Positions 43,064 to 51,624 of a stretch of DNA of 64,000 bases are shown one piece after another. Origin of the DNA: Cystobacter fuscus DSM 2262 (GTDB lineage: Bacteria; Myxococcota; Myxococcia; Myxococcales; Myxococcaceae); assembly GCF_000335475.2 (NCBI RefSeq), contig NZ_ANAH02000011.1:124001-188000 (forward strand). Reading direction: 5' to 3'. Under the pieces are notes generated by a model that was given only the letters and a program-made list of their open reading frames with translations, was not told the origin of the DNA and searched no databases. Every line of letters begins with the position of its first letter. Positions within the stretch are counted from its first letter, which is position 1. The translations under genes were made by a program, and so were the position numbers.

Positions 43064-44707
43064 ATGTCGGCTGAGCCGGGAAGTGCGGGAGCGCGAGGAC
43101 TCGAGGACATGGTGAAGCTCGAGCCCTTCGAGCTGCCATCAACCCCCTTCCTGCCCGCGGGGCTCGCGCCCCTGCGGGTCAAGGCGAGCGAACTCGAGGG
43201 GCGCGGCACGCTGCGCACCAGCAGCTACACCATCTACGTGGACCTGCCCGGCAACAGCGAGGACATGCTGCTCGTCCAGGCCTACACCGGGGCCCATGAC
43301 CTGGCCTCCAGGCGGGTGGCCACCTATCTGCGCTCGCTCGAGGCGCACCACGCTCCGAATCCTCTCTATGGCACCTGGACGCCCGAGCCCGCCATCGAGG
43401 GCGAGGTCTCCCGGCCCTCGGACGAGACGATCGAGGTGCTCAAGAAGCGCGGCTATCTCGTCACGCTCACGCCCGAGGAGGAGGAGTCGCTCTTCGCCCG
43501 GCTGAGCGCCCGGCACCACCTGGCCACCCTGCGCGGCGCGCCCAACTACGTCGTGATGCCCACGTATGAGTGCAACCTGCGCTGCCCCTACTGCTTCCAG
43601 GCGCACATGCGCACGGAGCCGCGCAACGCGCACCTGCTGCGGGTGATGGATCGCACCATGGTGGACCGGATCCTGGCGGGCATGCGCACCATCGAGGCGG
43701 CACACGGGCTCCAGGAGGGCGCGGACGTGTCTCGAGGCCTCACCTTCTTCGGTGGCGAGCCGCTGCTGGCCCGGAGTCGGCCCACCCTCCAGTACTTCAT
43801 GGAGCAGATGCGCGCCCGGGGCCGGGTGCGCCTCGCTGCCATCACCAACGCCACCGAGCTGGAGGCCTACGCGGACCTGCTCGGACCGGAGGGGCTCGCC
43901 TCCCTCCAGGTGACGCTGGACGGGATGCCCCAGGAGCACGACCGCCGGCGCATCTACCCGGATGGTTCCGGTTCGTTCGAGCGCATCGCGCGCAACATCT
44001 CCCTGGCGCTCGAGCGCGGCGCGTCCGTGAGCGTGCGCATGAACATCGACCGGAACAACATCGACCAACTGCCGGTGCTCGCCGAGCTGTTCGAGGCCCG
44101 TGGCTGGAGCCGCCAGGCGGGTTTCTCGTCCTACGTGGCTCCCATCCACGCGGGCAATGGCCAGGTGGACGCCGGGTCCACCTTCACCAGCTGGCAGCTC
44201 ACCCAGGCCATGGAGGAGCTGCGCCAGCGCCACCCGGCGGTGAGCCGGATCGGCCTCACGGACGACTCGCTCCAGGTCAAGGCGCGGCAGCTCTTCGATC
44301 AGAAGGCGCGGAGCACCGGCTTCAGCACCGCCTTCTGCGGCGCCCACACGACCATGTATGTCTTCGATGCCTTCGGGGACATCTACGCCTGCTGGGAGCG
44401 CACGGGAGATCCCCGCCAGCGCATCGGCCATGTCACTCCGTCCGGAGAGGTGCTCATGAGCCGCCTGCACCTGCATGCCTGGCGCGGGCGCAACGTGGTC
44501 TCCAACCCCGTGTGCCGCAAGTGCCGCTACGCCACCTCCTGTGGTGGAGGCTGCGCCGTGCTGGCCGAGGGCGCCAGCGGCACGCTCTACAAGAACTTCT
44601 GTGATGGCTATGCCCAGCGCTTCCGGGCCAGGGTGGCCCAGGCCTACCTCGAGCACGTGAGTGGCACGGGTCCGGGCCTCTCCGTCACTCGCCTGTGCGA
44701 GGCCTGA
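43064..44707 (+). CDS. Radical SAM/SPASM peptide maturase
   Basis: A 547-residue enzyme. The N-terminal 150 residues (SYTIYVDLPGNSEDMLLVQAY, IEVLKKRGYLVTLTPEEEE) resemble the leader-binding region of SPASM maturases. The radical SAM cluster motif is C170-x3-C174-x2-C177 in YECNLRCPYCFQ, with FFGGEPLL as the SAM-binding GGE. The C-terminal SPASM region has Cys425 in FCGAHTTMYVF, IYACWE, CRKCRYATSCGGGC and NFCDGY, for two auxiliary 4Fe-4S clusters. GGAGGAG lies 8 nt before ATG 43064. It should modify the 52-residue peptide encoded upstream. Confidence 0.88.
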   Translation: MSAEPGSAGARGLEDMVKLEPFELPSTPFLPAGLAPLRVKASELEGRGTLRTSSYTIYVDLPGNSEDMLLVQAYTGAHDLASRRVATYLRSLEAHHAPNPLYGTWTPEPAIEGEVSRPSDETIEVLKKRGYLVTLTPEEEESLFARLSARHHLATLRGAPNYVVMPTYECNLRCPYCFQAHMRTEPRNAHLLRVMDRTMVDRILAGMRTIEAAHGLQEGADVSRGLTFFGGEPLLARSRPTLQYFMEQMRARGRVRLAAITNATELEAYADLLGPEGLASLQVTLDGMPQEHDRRRIYPDGSGSFERIARNISLALERGASVSVRMNIDRNNIDQLPVLAELFEARGWSRQAGFSSYVAPIHAGNGQVDAGSTFTSWQLTQAMEELRQRHPAVSRIGLTDDSLQVKARQLFDQKARSTGFSTAFCGAHTTMYVFDAFGDIYACWERTGDPRQRIGHVTPSGEVLMSRLHLHAWRGRNVVSNPVCRKCRYATSCGGGCAVLAEGASGTLYKNFCDGYAQRFRARVAQAYLEHVSGTGPGLSVTRLCEA

Positions 44708-44805
44708 GCCGGAGTGGCGGGGGATGACCCGGGCCCGCCAGCAGGCTCCGGGCTTTCACCTTCCGTCGCCGCGGCCCCGAGGCTTCAGGGCCACGGCGCC
44801 GGTGA

Positions 44806-44946
44806 CTACTCGAACTGCGCGTGAGGAGGCAGCCAGTCGCGCTCCTGGGCGGAGCCCTGGGTGACGACGGGGGCCTCGAGGAGCTCGGTCTGCTCCATCA
44901 GCTTCTGGAGGAACTCGAGCGTCTGGATCTGGTTCTCGGCGTTCAT
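44806..44946 (-). CDS. 46-residue peptide, candidate precursor of the HEXXH system
   Basis: A short gene starting MNAENQIQTLEFLQKLMEQ and ending DWLPPHAQFE. ATG 44946 overlaps the PqqD-like stop as ATGA, and a perfect AAGGAGGT site lies 5-12 nt upstream, so it is surely translated. The amphipathic helix (residues 5-24) looks like a leader for a PqqD-type recognition element; the tail is Pro/Trp-containing and lacks Cys. It ends about 100 nt from the convergent radical SAM gene. It is a candidate substrate of the HEXXH protein; a structural role is possible. Confidence 0.65.
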   Translation of the reverse strand: MNAENQIQTLEFLQKLMEQTELLEAPVVTQGSAQERDWLPPHAQFE

Positions 44947-45245
44947 ATGTACACCTCCTTGGCTTCGGACTTCCTTACGACATCGATCCTCTCCAACTGG
45001 GCGAGTCCGGCCTGGAGTTGGCTCCAGGCCTCCTCGGGAGAGAGCTTGCGCGAGACGGCGGCCACGTAGGCCTGACGGAGCTGCTCCTCGGTCTTGCCGT
45101 CACAGAGCTCGAAGATGAGCCACGCATTCAAGTTGAGCCAGTGCAGCCGGGGGCGCGAGGGCGTGAACACCAGCAGATAGCCATGCTCCTTCAGTGGGCG
45201 GAGCCTGAGGTCCGGCGTCTTCGTGTAGCGCCATTGCGAGGACAT
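44943..45245 (-). CDS. PqqD-like RiPP recognition protein
   Basis: A 100-residue protein. The body fits the PqqD winged-helix fold: LVFTPSRPRLHWLNLNAWLIFELCDGKTEEQLRQAY, with the typical hydrophobic-N-x-x-A-W-x-I-x-E-L-C-DG block that precedes the first helix. PqqD domains bind leader peptides and bring them to modifying enzymes. It begins 8 nt after the HEXXH gene's stop, with GAGGTGACAC upstream, and its stop overlaps the 46-residue peptide start. Confidence 0.8.
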   Translation of the reverse strand: MSSQWRYTKTPDLRLRPLKEHGYLLVFTPSRPRLHWLNLNAWLIFELCDGKTEEQLRQAYVAAVSRKLSPEEAWSQLQAGLAQLERIDVVRKSEAKEVYI

Positions 45246-45253
45246 GTGTCACC

Positions 45254-46438
45254 TCAAGCGTCCCAGTCGACGAAAGGAGCCAGGCACTGCTGCAGCCAGC
45301 GCGTCAGCTGGAGGCCCTCGGGCGTGAGCCGCGAGGCCCAGGTGGTGCGCAGGTGCTTGCCGAGAAAGCGCGTGCGCTCCACCGAGAGCCCATACGGCAC
45401 GCTCCCGTTGTTGCGCGACACCGACATGGCATGGCGGTTGTCCGTGTAGCTGCCCGGCTCGCCGAACTCCCGGAGCAACCCGGCGTCGGCCTGGTCGACC
45501 GCGGCCCGGTACAGCTCGATGTGCGCGTAGACGTGGAACGCGAAGATGGCGCGAACCATCGGCCAGGGAATGTCGCGCCAGGGAATCTCCAACGGCGCGC
45601 TGTGGGGCTCCACGAGCGTGTGGGCGCGGACGACGTCGAAGAGCTTGAGGTGCAGCCCCTCGTGCAAGAGGTGTCCGGCGGCGTCCCAGGGGTTGCGCAA
45701 CTGCTCCGGCGACATGAAGACGGTCGAGGGAATGCCATCTCCCCCCGAGGCGGACATCATCTTCCCGCCCTCGACTTCCACCTCCAGGAGGCAGATGGAG
45801 CGGATGTGTCCGAGCGCGCTCGAACCGACCTCGGGCAGCACCCGCGCCAGCAGGGTGCAGGCGCGATCGAGCCGCGCCACCTGCTCCGGCTCCGGTTGGA
45901 TGATGCGCCCGGGGCGGCTTCCCCGGCTGGAGAAGGCCCTGTCGAATCCCTCCCGGAGCTCGCGCAGGACGGGGTCCTCGGCGTGGTCGAAGCTCCACAC
46001 CCAGGTGTCCTGGCGCGGCCCGACCCGGAAGCGCCGGCTCATTCGCGCCTCACAGGGCCCGTCGACGTCCGTGCGCTTCAGGGCCTCGGCCGCCAGCGAG
46101 AGGATCTCTTCCAGCTCCGCCTGGGGCGCCACCAGCGCGCCCTGCTCGAGCTTCTTGAAGGCCGCCTCCATCACCTTGCGCACGAGCGGATCCCGATACA
46201 GCCGCCGGGCTCGTGCATCCCCTCCCTCCGTGAGGGAGGGCAGCAGCGCGGCGACCGCCGGCAGCCGCTCGGCGAACAACTCCAGACCGAACTTGTAGCG
46301 CTCCAGCACCAGCGCGTGAATCCGCTTGGAGTCGCCAAACACCGGGTGACGCGTCAGCTCCCGGTCGGCGGCTCGAATCGCTTCCAGGAGGGACGCCTCC
46401 TGTTGTCCCTGGCTCCGGAGGCTCTCGCTCAACGCCAT
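45254..46438 (-). CDS. HEXXH-motif putative peptide-modification protein
   Basis: A 394-residue protein with the zinc-type motif H259-E-G-L-H263 in GHLLHEGLHLK, followed by HSAPLEIPWRDIPWPMVRAIFAFHVYAHIELY. This is the arrangement of the HEXXH motif family that co-occurs with PqqD-like proteins and radical SAM peptide enzymes. ATG 46438 is preceded by GGAGGAGAAGTCACCC. It heads a three-gene operon with PqqD and the small peptide. Relatives are suspected peptidases or modifying enzymes; the reaction is not established by sequence. Confidence 0.75.
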   Translation of the reverse strand: MALSESLRSQGQQEASLLEAIRAADRELTRHPVFGDSKRIHALVLERYKFGLELFAERLPAVAALLPSLTEGGDARARRLYRDPLVRKVMEAAFKKLEQGALVAPQAELEEILSLAAEALKRTDVDGPCEARMSRRFRVGPRQDTWVWSFDHAEDPVLRELREGFDRAFSSRGSRPGRIIQPEPEQVARLDRACTLLARVLPEVGSSALGHIRSICLLEVEVEGGKMMSASGGDGIPSTVFMSPEQLRNPWDAAGHLLHEGLHLKLFDVVRAHTLVEPHSAPLEIPWRDIPWPMVRAIFAFHVYAHIELYRAAVDQADAGLLREFGEPGSYTDNRHAMSVSRNNGSVPYGLSVERTRFLGKHLRTTWASRLTPEGLQLTRWLQQCLAPFVDWDA

Positions 46439-46561
46439 GGGTGACTTCTCCTCCACCAGCCGAGACGACGAGGAAGAAGCCACTCTGGCATGAATCACCG
46501 CGCAATCACAGATATCCCCGGTTGTTTTGATTTGCTTGAATAAATCCAAGCAGTGCTCCCC

Positions 46562-49500
46562 TCAAGGGGGAGGGGCGTTCCCGCCATCCTCCAGCAGGGG
46601 GGGAGGTTCCATGGACATGAAGTTCGCGATGTCCGCGAGCGCCTCGTCCTCCAGGGAGTGGTGGGTCTCCACGTAGCAGCTCGCGCGCTTCTCCAGGAAG
46701 GACCTGGTCCAGGGAATGTGGGGCTCGTAGGGCGCGAGGGCCTCGACGCACCGTTGGGAAAACCCGAGGACCGAGGCCAGTACCAGGCGCGTCCACTTGC
46801 GGCCGTCCTCCCCCCGGTTGTTGGAGAAGGGCCGGGCGAGCGCGTTCCACAACCGCTCTCCCAGGGCGGCGTCCTTCCGGGCGATGGTCTCGCTCAGGGC
46901 CATGGCCTGTTCGAGCAGTTTGTTGCTGCCCCAGGGCACCTGGTGAAGCATGGCGAAGGCGCTCTCGAGTGACTGCGTGGCCTCGGCATGGCGGTCCTTG
47001 CTCACCAACCACTGGGCGCGCAGGGACCTGGCATCGAAGGGAAGCGAGACTTCCAGCTGCTCCAGCAGGGGCAGGGCGGCTTCATCGCCTTGCCGGACCA
47101 GGAGCTCGCCCACCAGCCGCAACTCCGTGATGTCCCGGGGCTGCGCCTGCGTCCGCTGCCACAGCTTCAACGCCTCGGATGGTTGCTGGCGGTTATAGGC
47201 GGCATACACGGCGCGGTGGGCCTGGAGCTTGCTGGCGTTCAGGTCGGGCCGGCGGGGCGGGTCCCACTGCGCGGGCAGCCGGAGCTCCTCGACGCGCTGC
47301 CAGTCCACCGTCCCTCGCGCCACCTCCGGCCGGTCCGCGCCCAGCTCGACGCCGAGCTGGCGCAACAGCTCGGGTGCGAAGCCCGTGTGGGAGCGGCCCA
47401 CGCTGCGGGCGAAGGCGAACTCCACGTAGGACAGATCATCCGTGTTGATCAACGCCTCCTGCCCCTTGGACAGGCGCAGGGCCAGTGCCGGGCCCGCGAT
47501 GAAGTGGGACAGGACGCCTTCCAGCTCCGTGGTCTCCCACGTCGCGGCCAGGGCCCGGCGGTAGGGCTCCTGGGCCACTCGGGCCCGCATGCGCTCCAGG
47601 TCATGGCGCCACGGCTCCGCGGTGGCCATCAGGATGAGGTCTCCGGCCTGCGTCTTCCAGGACTCCACGGCGCCGAACTCGGAGGTGAGGGTGGCGTAGA
47701 TGCTGCGCACCGTGCGCGCGTCCACCTCGTAGGCCTGCACCCACTGCAGGAAGATGCCTCCGGGCGCCAGCCGCCGCCGCACCCCCTGGTAGAACTCGCG
47801 CGAGAAGAGGCTGGCGATGCCGGCCCGGTAGGGGTTGGAGGGCTCGGAGAAGATGATGTCGTAGGACTCGTGGGAGGCGAGCAGCACCTCGCGCGCATCA
47901 TCGAAGATGATGTTCACCTTGGGGTTGTCCAGCACGCGCTCGTTGACGTCCGCGCACTGGCGCGCCATCTCCAGGATGGCCGGTTCGATCTCCACCGTGT
48001 CCACGCGCTCCATCTCCGGCACCGAGCCCAGCCAGCCCGAGGTGCTGCCGGTGCCCAGTCCGATGACGAGGGCGTGGCGCGGATTCGGATGGGCGAGGGC
48101 CCCGATGAGTCCACCCATCACCTGGGTGCTCGCATCGCCCACGCTGTTGCCATCCGACTTGCCATTGACGTGGAAGGACAGGCCGTCCGTGCCGAGGATG
48201 CCCACGCTGCTCTCCACGCCATCCGCTTCCCACAGCAAGGAGCCGCGCAGCCGCGATGCGGAATCGCGCATCTCCTGGGTGGAGGTCGTGTCCACCCGAC
48301 TGCGTCCGGCGCCAATGCCGCCATGCCGCCAGACGGCGGAGGGCCCCTCGGCCGAGAGCAGGACGACGGTGAGCGCGGCCGCGAGCAGCGAGGGGAGCAG
48401 CCGCGAGGGCGGCGCCTGCTCCCAGCGCAGGGCCATTGCCGCCGCCACCAGGCCGAGCACCACCAGCACCCCGCCCACCGTCCGCCACACGCCCGGGGCC
48501 GTCAGCAGGGGCAGCAGACCGAAGCCGCCGGCCAGCGAGCCCACGATGGAGCCCACGGTGTTCCACGCGTAGGCCAGGCCCACCTGCCGGCCCACCTGCT
48601 CGCCGCCCCGACCCAGCAGCGCCAGCAGCAAGGGGAACTGCACGCCCGAGACGAAGGCGGCGGGAAACACCACCAGCGCGGCCAGGAGGGTCCAGCTCAA
48701 CACCAGTCCGCTGAAGCCGAAGACGGACAGGGACCGCGTCAGCGTCGCGAGCACCGCCACCTTGTCTCCCAGGGCCAGCGGCATGGCGAGCAGCAGCGCC
48801 TCCAGGATGCACGTCAGGGCGAAGCCTCGCAGGGTGGCCGGACGCGTCCGCCCCCAGGCCGCGTACGCCGCGCCCCCCAGGCCAATGCCCGCCAGCGCCA
48901 CCATCAGGATGAGGCCGAAGGTGAAGGTGGAGCCGCCCAGCAGGGGGCTCGTCATCCGGTACCACACCATCTCCATGAGGAAGAAGGCGAAGCCCACCAG
49001 GGCCGCCGCCGTGAGGACGAAGGCGCGTGGGGGCAGGGGGAGCGCCCGGGCCTCCTCGGGGACGGGGGCGGCATGCGCCTGTTCCGTCTCGGACTCGGGC
49101 AGACTCCGCGCCACCGAGCGCGCCACGAGCGCGACCAGCACGTTGACCAGGGTGGCCAGCCACAGCGTCGTGCGGGTGCCGAACACCTCGAAGAGCAGGA
49201 AGGTGGACGCGGTGGCGCCCGCCACGGCGCCCAGCGTGTTGACGCCGTAGAGCACCGCGAGTGCCCGGCGCCGCACGTCCTCGGGTGTCTCCGCGGCGCG
49301 CGCGGCCGCGGGCAGGGTGCCGCCCATGAGCAGCGTGGGCACCGCGAGCACCAGCGTCGAGAGCAGCAGCCGGATCAGGGTGCCCACGCCCAGGCCCAGT
49401 GACACCGTACCGCCCAGGGTCACGTAGAGGGTGCGCGCCAGCACCACGAGCAGCGGTGTCACCGCCGCGCTCAGGGAGATGAGCAGCTCCAGGTCGGCGT

Positions 49501-49717
49501 AGAAGGCCAGCGGACGCTTGTGCCGGTCCACGCGCGCCCCGAGCAGGGCGCCTCCCAGGCCCAGACCGCCCATGAAGATGGCCAGCACCGCGGCCGACGC
49601 CGCCGTGGATGCTCCGAAGATGAGGCGCAACTCCCGCTGCCATGCCGTCTGGTACACGAGGGCACAAAATCCCGAGCCAAACAGCAGGGGAGCAATCTTC
49701 CAGACACGTGCGTTCAT
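46562..49717 (-). CDS. Fused MFS-like/spermidine-synthase-like membrane protein with helical C-terminus
   Basis: A 1051-residue protein. About 12 membrane helices (opening IAPLLFGSGFCALVYQTAW, as in fused spermidine synthases) extend to residue 460. A soluble Rossmann domain follows with ALVIGLGTGSTSGWL, VDTVEIEP, DDAREVL and YDIIFSEPSNPY, the polyamine-aminopropyltransferase fold. A C-terminal tail of about 250 residues is TPR-like. The aminopropyltransfer acidic triad is not clearly complete, so methyl- or aminopropyltransfer cannot be assigned. It starts 123 nt from the HEXXH operon, same strand, and may belong to that locus or be independent. Confidence 0.7.
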   Translation of the reverse strand: MNARVWKIAPLLFGSGFCALVYQTAWQRELRLIFGASTAASAAVLAIFMGGLGLGGALLGARVDRHKRPLAFYADLELLISLSAAVTPLLVVLARTLYVTLGGTVSLGLGVGTLIRLLLSTLVLAVPTLLMGGTLPAAARAAETPEDVRRRALAVLYGVNTLGAVAGATASTFLLFEVFGTRTTLWLATLVNVLVALVARSVARSLPESETEQAHAAPVPEEARALPLPPRAFVLTAAALVGFAFFLMEMVWYRMTSPLLGGSTFTFGLILMVALAGIGLGGAAYAAWGRTRPATLRGFALTCILEALLLAMPLALGDKVAVLATLTRSLSVFGFSGLVLSWTLLAALVVFPAAFVSGVQFPLLLALLGRGGEQVGRQVGLAYAWNTVGSIVGSLAGGFGLLPLLTAPGVWRTVGGVLVVLGLVAAAMALRWEQAPPSRLLPSLLAAALTVVLLSAEGPSAVWRHGGIGAGRSRVDTTSTQEMRDSASRLRGSLLWEADGVESSVGILGTDGLSFHVNGKSDGNSVGDASTQVMGGLIGALAHPNPRHALVIGLGTGSTSGWLGSVPEMERVDTVEIEPAILEMARQCADVNERVLDNPKVNIIFDDAREVLLASHESYDIIFSEPSNPYRAGIASLFSREFYQGVRRRLAPGGIFLQWVQAYEVDARTVRSIYATLTSEFGAVESWKTQAGDLILMATAEPWRHDLERMRARVAQEPYRRALAATWETTELEGVLSHFIAGPALALRLSKGQEALINTDDLSYVEFAFARSVGRSHTGFAPELLRQLGVELGADRPEVARGTVDWQRVEELRLPAQWDPPRRPDLNASKLQAHRAVYAAYNRQQPSEALKLWQRTQAQPRDITELRLVGELLVRQGDEAALPLLEQLEVSLPFDARSLRAQWLVSKDRHAEATQSLESAFAMLHQVPWGSNKLLEQAMALSETIARKDAALGERLWNALARPFSNNRGEDGRKWTRLVLASVLGFSQRCVEALAPYEPHIPWTRSFLEKRASCYVETHHSLEDEALADIANFMSMEPPPLLEDGGNAPPP

Positions 49718-50028
49718 CGGATCCTGTTCAGGGGGCGGAGCGGGCCCGGACGTGTCCGATTGAATCAGCCGGGTTGCGTCCTGACAAAGGACTTCGTCAC
49801 GGGCCGGAGCCGGTGCTCACCGCCGTGCCCTCGGAGTCGCTGAACGGGGTGCCGGGCGAGCGCCTCATTCGGGGCTCGCTCCCCCGCTCTGCTCGCGGGG
49901 TTGACCACACGGCGAACTCATTTCGAGGCGTTGCTAGATCTGCTCTTCGTTGCTCCTCCACCGGGTGGGCCTCGAGCAGACAAGGGCTGACACCTGCCGG
50001 GAAGGGTGATGAGGTCGGAGTCAACGCC
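49718..50028. other. 311-nt divergent intergenic region
   Basis: No supported gene and no strong repeat. It separates the minus-strand fused transporter-like gene from the LysE gene and should hold both promoters; I could not assign them. Confidence 0.4.
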
Positions 50029-50688
50029 ATGACGCCTCCCGCCCCCCTGCTCGCCTCCATCTATGGCCTGTATCTGCTCGCGGTCATCACGCCCGGGCCG
50101 AACACGTTCATCGTCACGCGCCTGGCGCTGTCCGCCTCGCGCCGGCACGCGGCCAGGGCCGTGCTGGGGATTGCCCTGGGCAATACGGTGTGGCTCTGCT
50201 TCGTCCTGGGGGGCGTCGCCGTGCTCCTGCAGCGGTTGCCGGGAGGGATGCGCGCCGTGCGCTACGTGGGGGGGCTGTACCTGCTCTACATGGGCGTGCG
50301 GGGATGGCTCGCCGCACGGGCGGCCTCACGTGCTTCCGCGGCGGAGCCGGTCGTGGCTCCGGAGAAGGCGCTGGTGGAGCGGGCGCTGGCGGGGGAGGAA
50401 GCCCGGCCGTTTCGCAGCGGGCTGTTCTCCAGTCTGTCCAATCCGAACACCCTGCCGTTCTACCTGAGCCTCTTCGCTCCCACGGTGGTGCAGGGCATTG
50501 CTCCGTGGGTGCGCGTGGCGGCGGGCGCGGGCGTCGTGACGATCGCCATGGCGTGGTACGGGACGCTGGCCTGGGGCCTGTCCACCGGGCATGTCCGGCG
50601 GGCCTACTCCCGGCGCGAGCCGCTCATCCGCCGGGTGCTCGCGCTGGTGCTGGTGGCCTATGGCATTCGGCTGCTGGTGACGGGGTAG
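50029..50688 (+). CDS. LysE family amino-acid/metabolite exporter
   Basis: A 219-residue membrane protein with six helices. ITPGPNTFIVTRLALS near the N terminus is the LysE/RhtB signature, and the second half has LSNPNTLPFYLSLFAP, also conserved. A longer-than-usual charged loop of about 35 residues lies in the middle. ATG 50029 begins MTPPAPL; GGAG lies 12 nt before. The exported substrate is unknown. Convergent with the phytanoyl-CoA dioxygenase-like gene. Confidence 0.85.
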   Translation: MTPPAPLLASIYGLYLLAVITPGPNTFIVTRLALSASRRHAARAVLGIALGNTVWLCFVLGGVAVLLQRLPGGMRAVRYVGGLYLLYMGVRGWLAARAASRASAAEPVVAPEKALVERALAGEEARPFRSGLFSSLSNPNTLPFYLSLFAPTVVQGIAPWVRVAAGAGVVTIAMAWYGTLAWGLSTGHVRRAYSRREPLIRRVLALVLVAYGIRLLVTG

Positions 50689-50707
50689 GGACGTGGCCGA
50701 AGCGTGA

Positions 50708-51559
50708 TCAGTCGGGCGAACTCGTCGCGAGGGGGCCGAAGCCCCGGAGGGGCAGGGTGGGCGCGCGGTGCAGCCAGTTGTCCTCGGGGTAGCGCGCGGT
50801 GCCGTCGATGAGGTGGAGCGAGTAGGCGTGGCGGCTCTTGGGCGAGGTGTTGGCGCCGCTCTTGTGCGGCAGCAGCCCGTGGAGCACCACGAGCGTGCCC
50901 TTCTCCACCTCCAGGGGCACCATGCCCTCCTCGGGCAGGGGCGTGGCATCCACCACCTGGAAGGCCGTGCCGCCTCCCTCGGCGCGCACGAAGCGCTTCT
51001 TCAAGCCCAGCGTGTGCCCACCCGGTAGCGCCCACAGACAGCCATTCTCCAGCGTGGCGTCCTCCAGGGCGAACCAGAAGCCCAGACAGGTGGTGGGCTC
51101 CGTGTACAGGAACGTCGAGTCCTGGTGGCTGTTCACCTCCCCGCCGATGAAGGGCTGCTTGAAGATGTACATGGACTGGAGCAGCAGCGCCTGCTTCAGG
51201 CCCAGCTCCGAGGCCAGGGCCGCCAGCTCCGGCGTGCGCGAGAACCGCTCGAAGACGGGGTCCAGGTCGTGCATCGCGTGGCCGATCTTGTTGATGGACA
51301 GCGTCTTGTCCTGGCGCAGCGAGCCGTCCGGGCGGAAGGCGTTCTCCTCGAAGAAGAAGCGGATCTGATCTCCCGAGGAGAGGAAATACTCGTCCGAGGT
51401 GCGGCTCTGCTCGTGCGTGGTGAAGATGGAGACGGTCTCTGGCTGGAAGTCCGCCACGAGCGCTTCCGCCCGGGCCTTCAAGGCCTCGCAAGCGTGCGCC
51501 GGGACGAACCCGGGCAGTACGAGGAAGCCCTGTCGCGCGAAGTCTCTGGCTCGGCTCAT
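50708..51559 (-). CDS. Phytanoyl-CoA dioxygenase (PhyH) family protein
   Basis: A 283-residue Fe(II)/2-oxoglutarate dioxygenase-like protein. The opening DFARQGFLVLPGFVPAHACEALK is the family's N-terminal block. The metal ligands are His and Asp of NSHQDSTFLY and a later His in PHKSGANTSPKSRHAYSLH, where the Arg would bind 2-oxoglutarate. GGAGGAG precedes ATG 51559 by 6 nt. PhyH proteins hydroxylate small lipids or natural-product intermediates; the substrate is unknown. Confidence 0.85.
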   Translation of the reverse strand: MSRARDFARQGFLVLPGFVPAHACEALKARAEALVADFQPETVSIFTTHEQSRTSDEYFLSSGDQIRFFFEENAFRPDGSLRQDKTLSINKIGHAMHDLDPVFERFSRTPELAALASELGLKQALLLQSMYIFKQPFIGGEVNSHQDSTFLYTEPTTCLGFWFALEDATLENGCLWALPGGHTLGLKKRFVRAEGGGTAFQVVDATPLPEEGMVPLEVEKGTLVVLHGLLPHKSGANTSPKSRHAYSLHLIDGTARYPEDNWLHRAPTLPLRGFGPLATSSPD

Positions 51560-51624
51560 GTCCACTCCTCCGAAGTGACCGTACCACGAGGAGCCTGAAA
51601 TCAATGTCAGGCGCGCCGCGGGGG

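Noticed and set aside
46988-49402. 804-residue plus-strand frame
   Set aside because: Arg/Gln/His-rich shadow of the fused MFS/spermidine-synthase-like gene.
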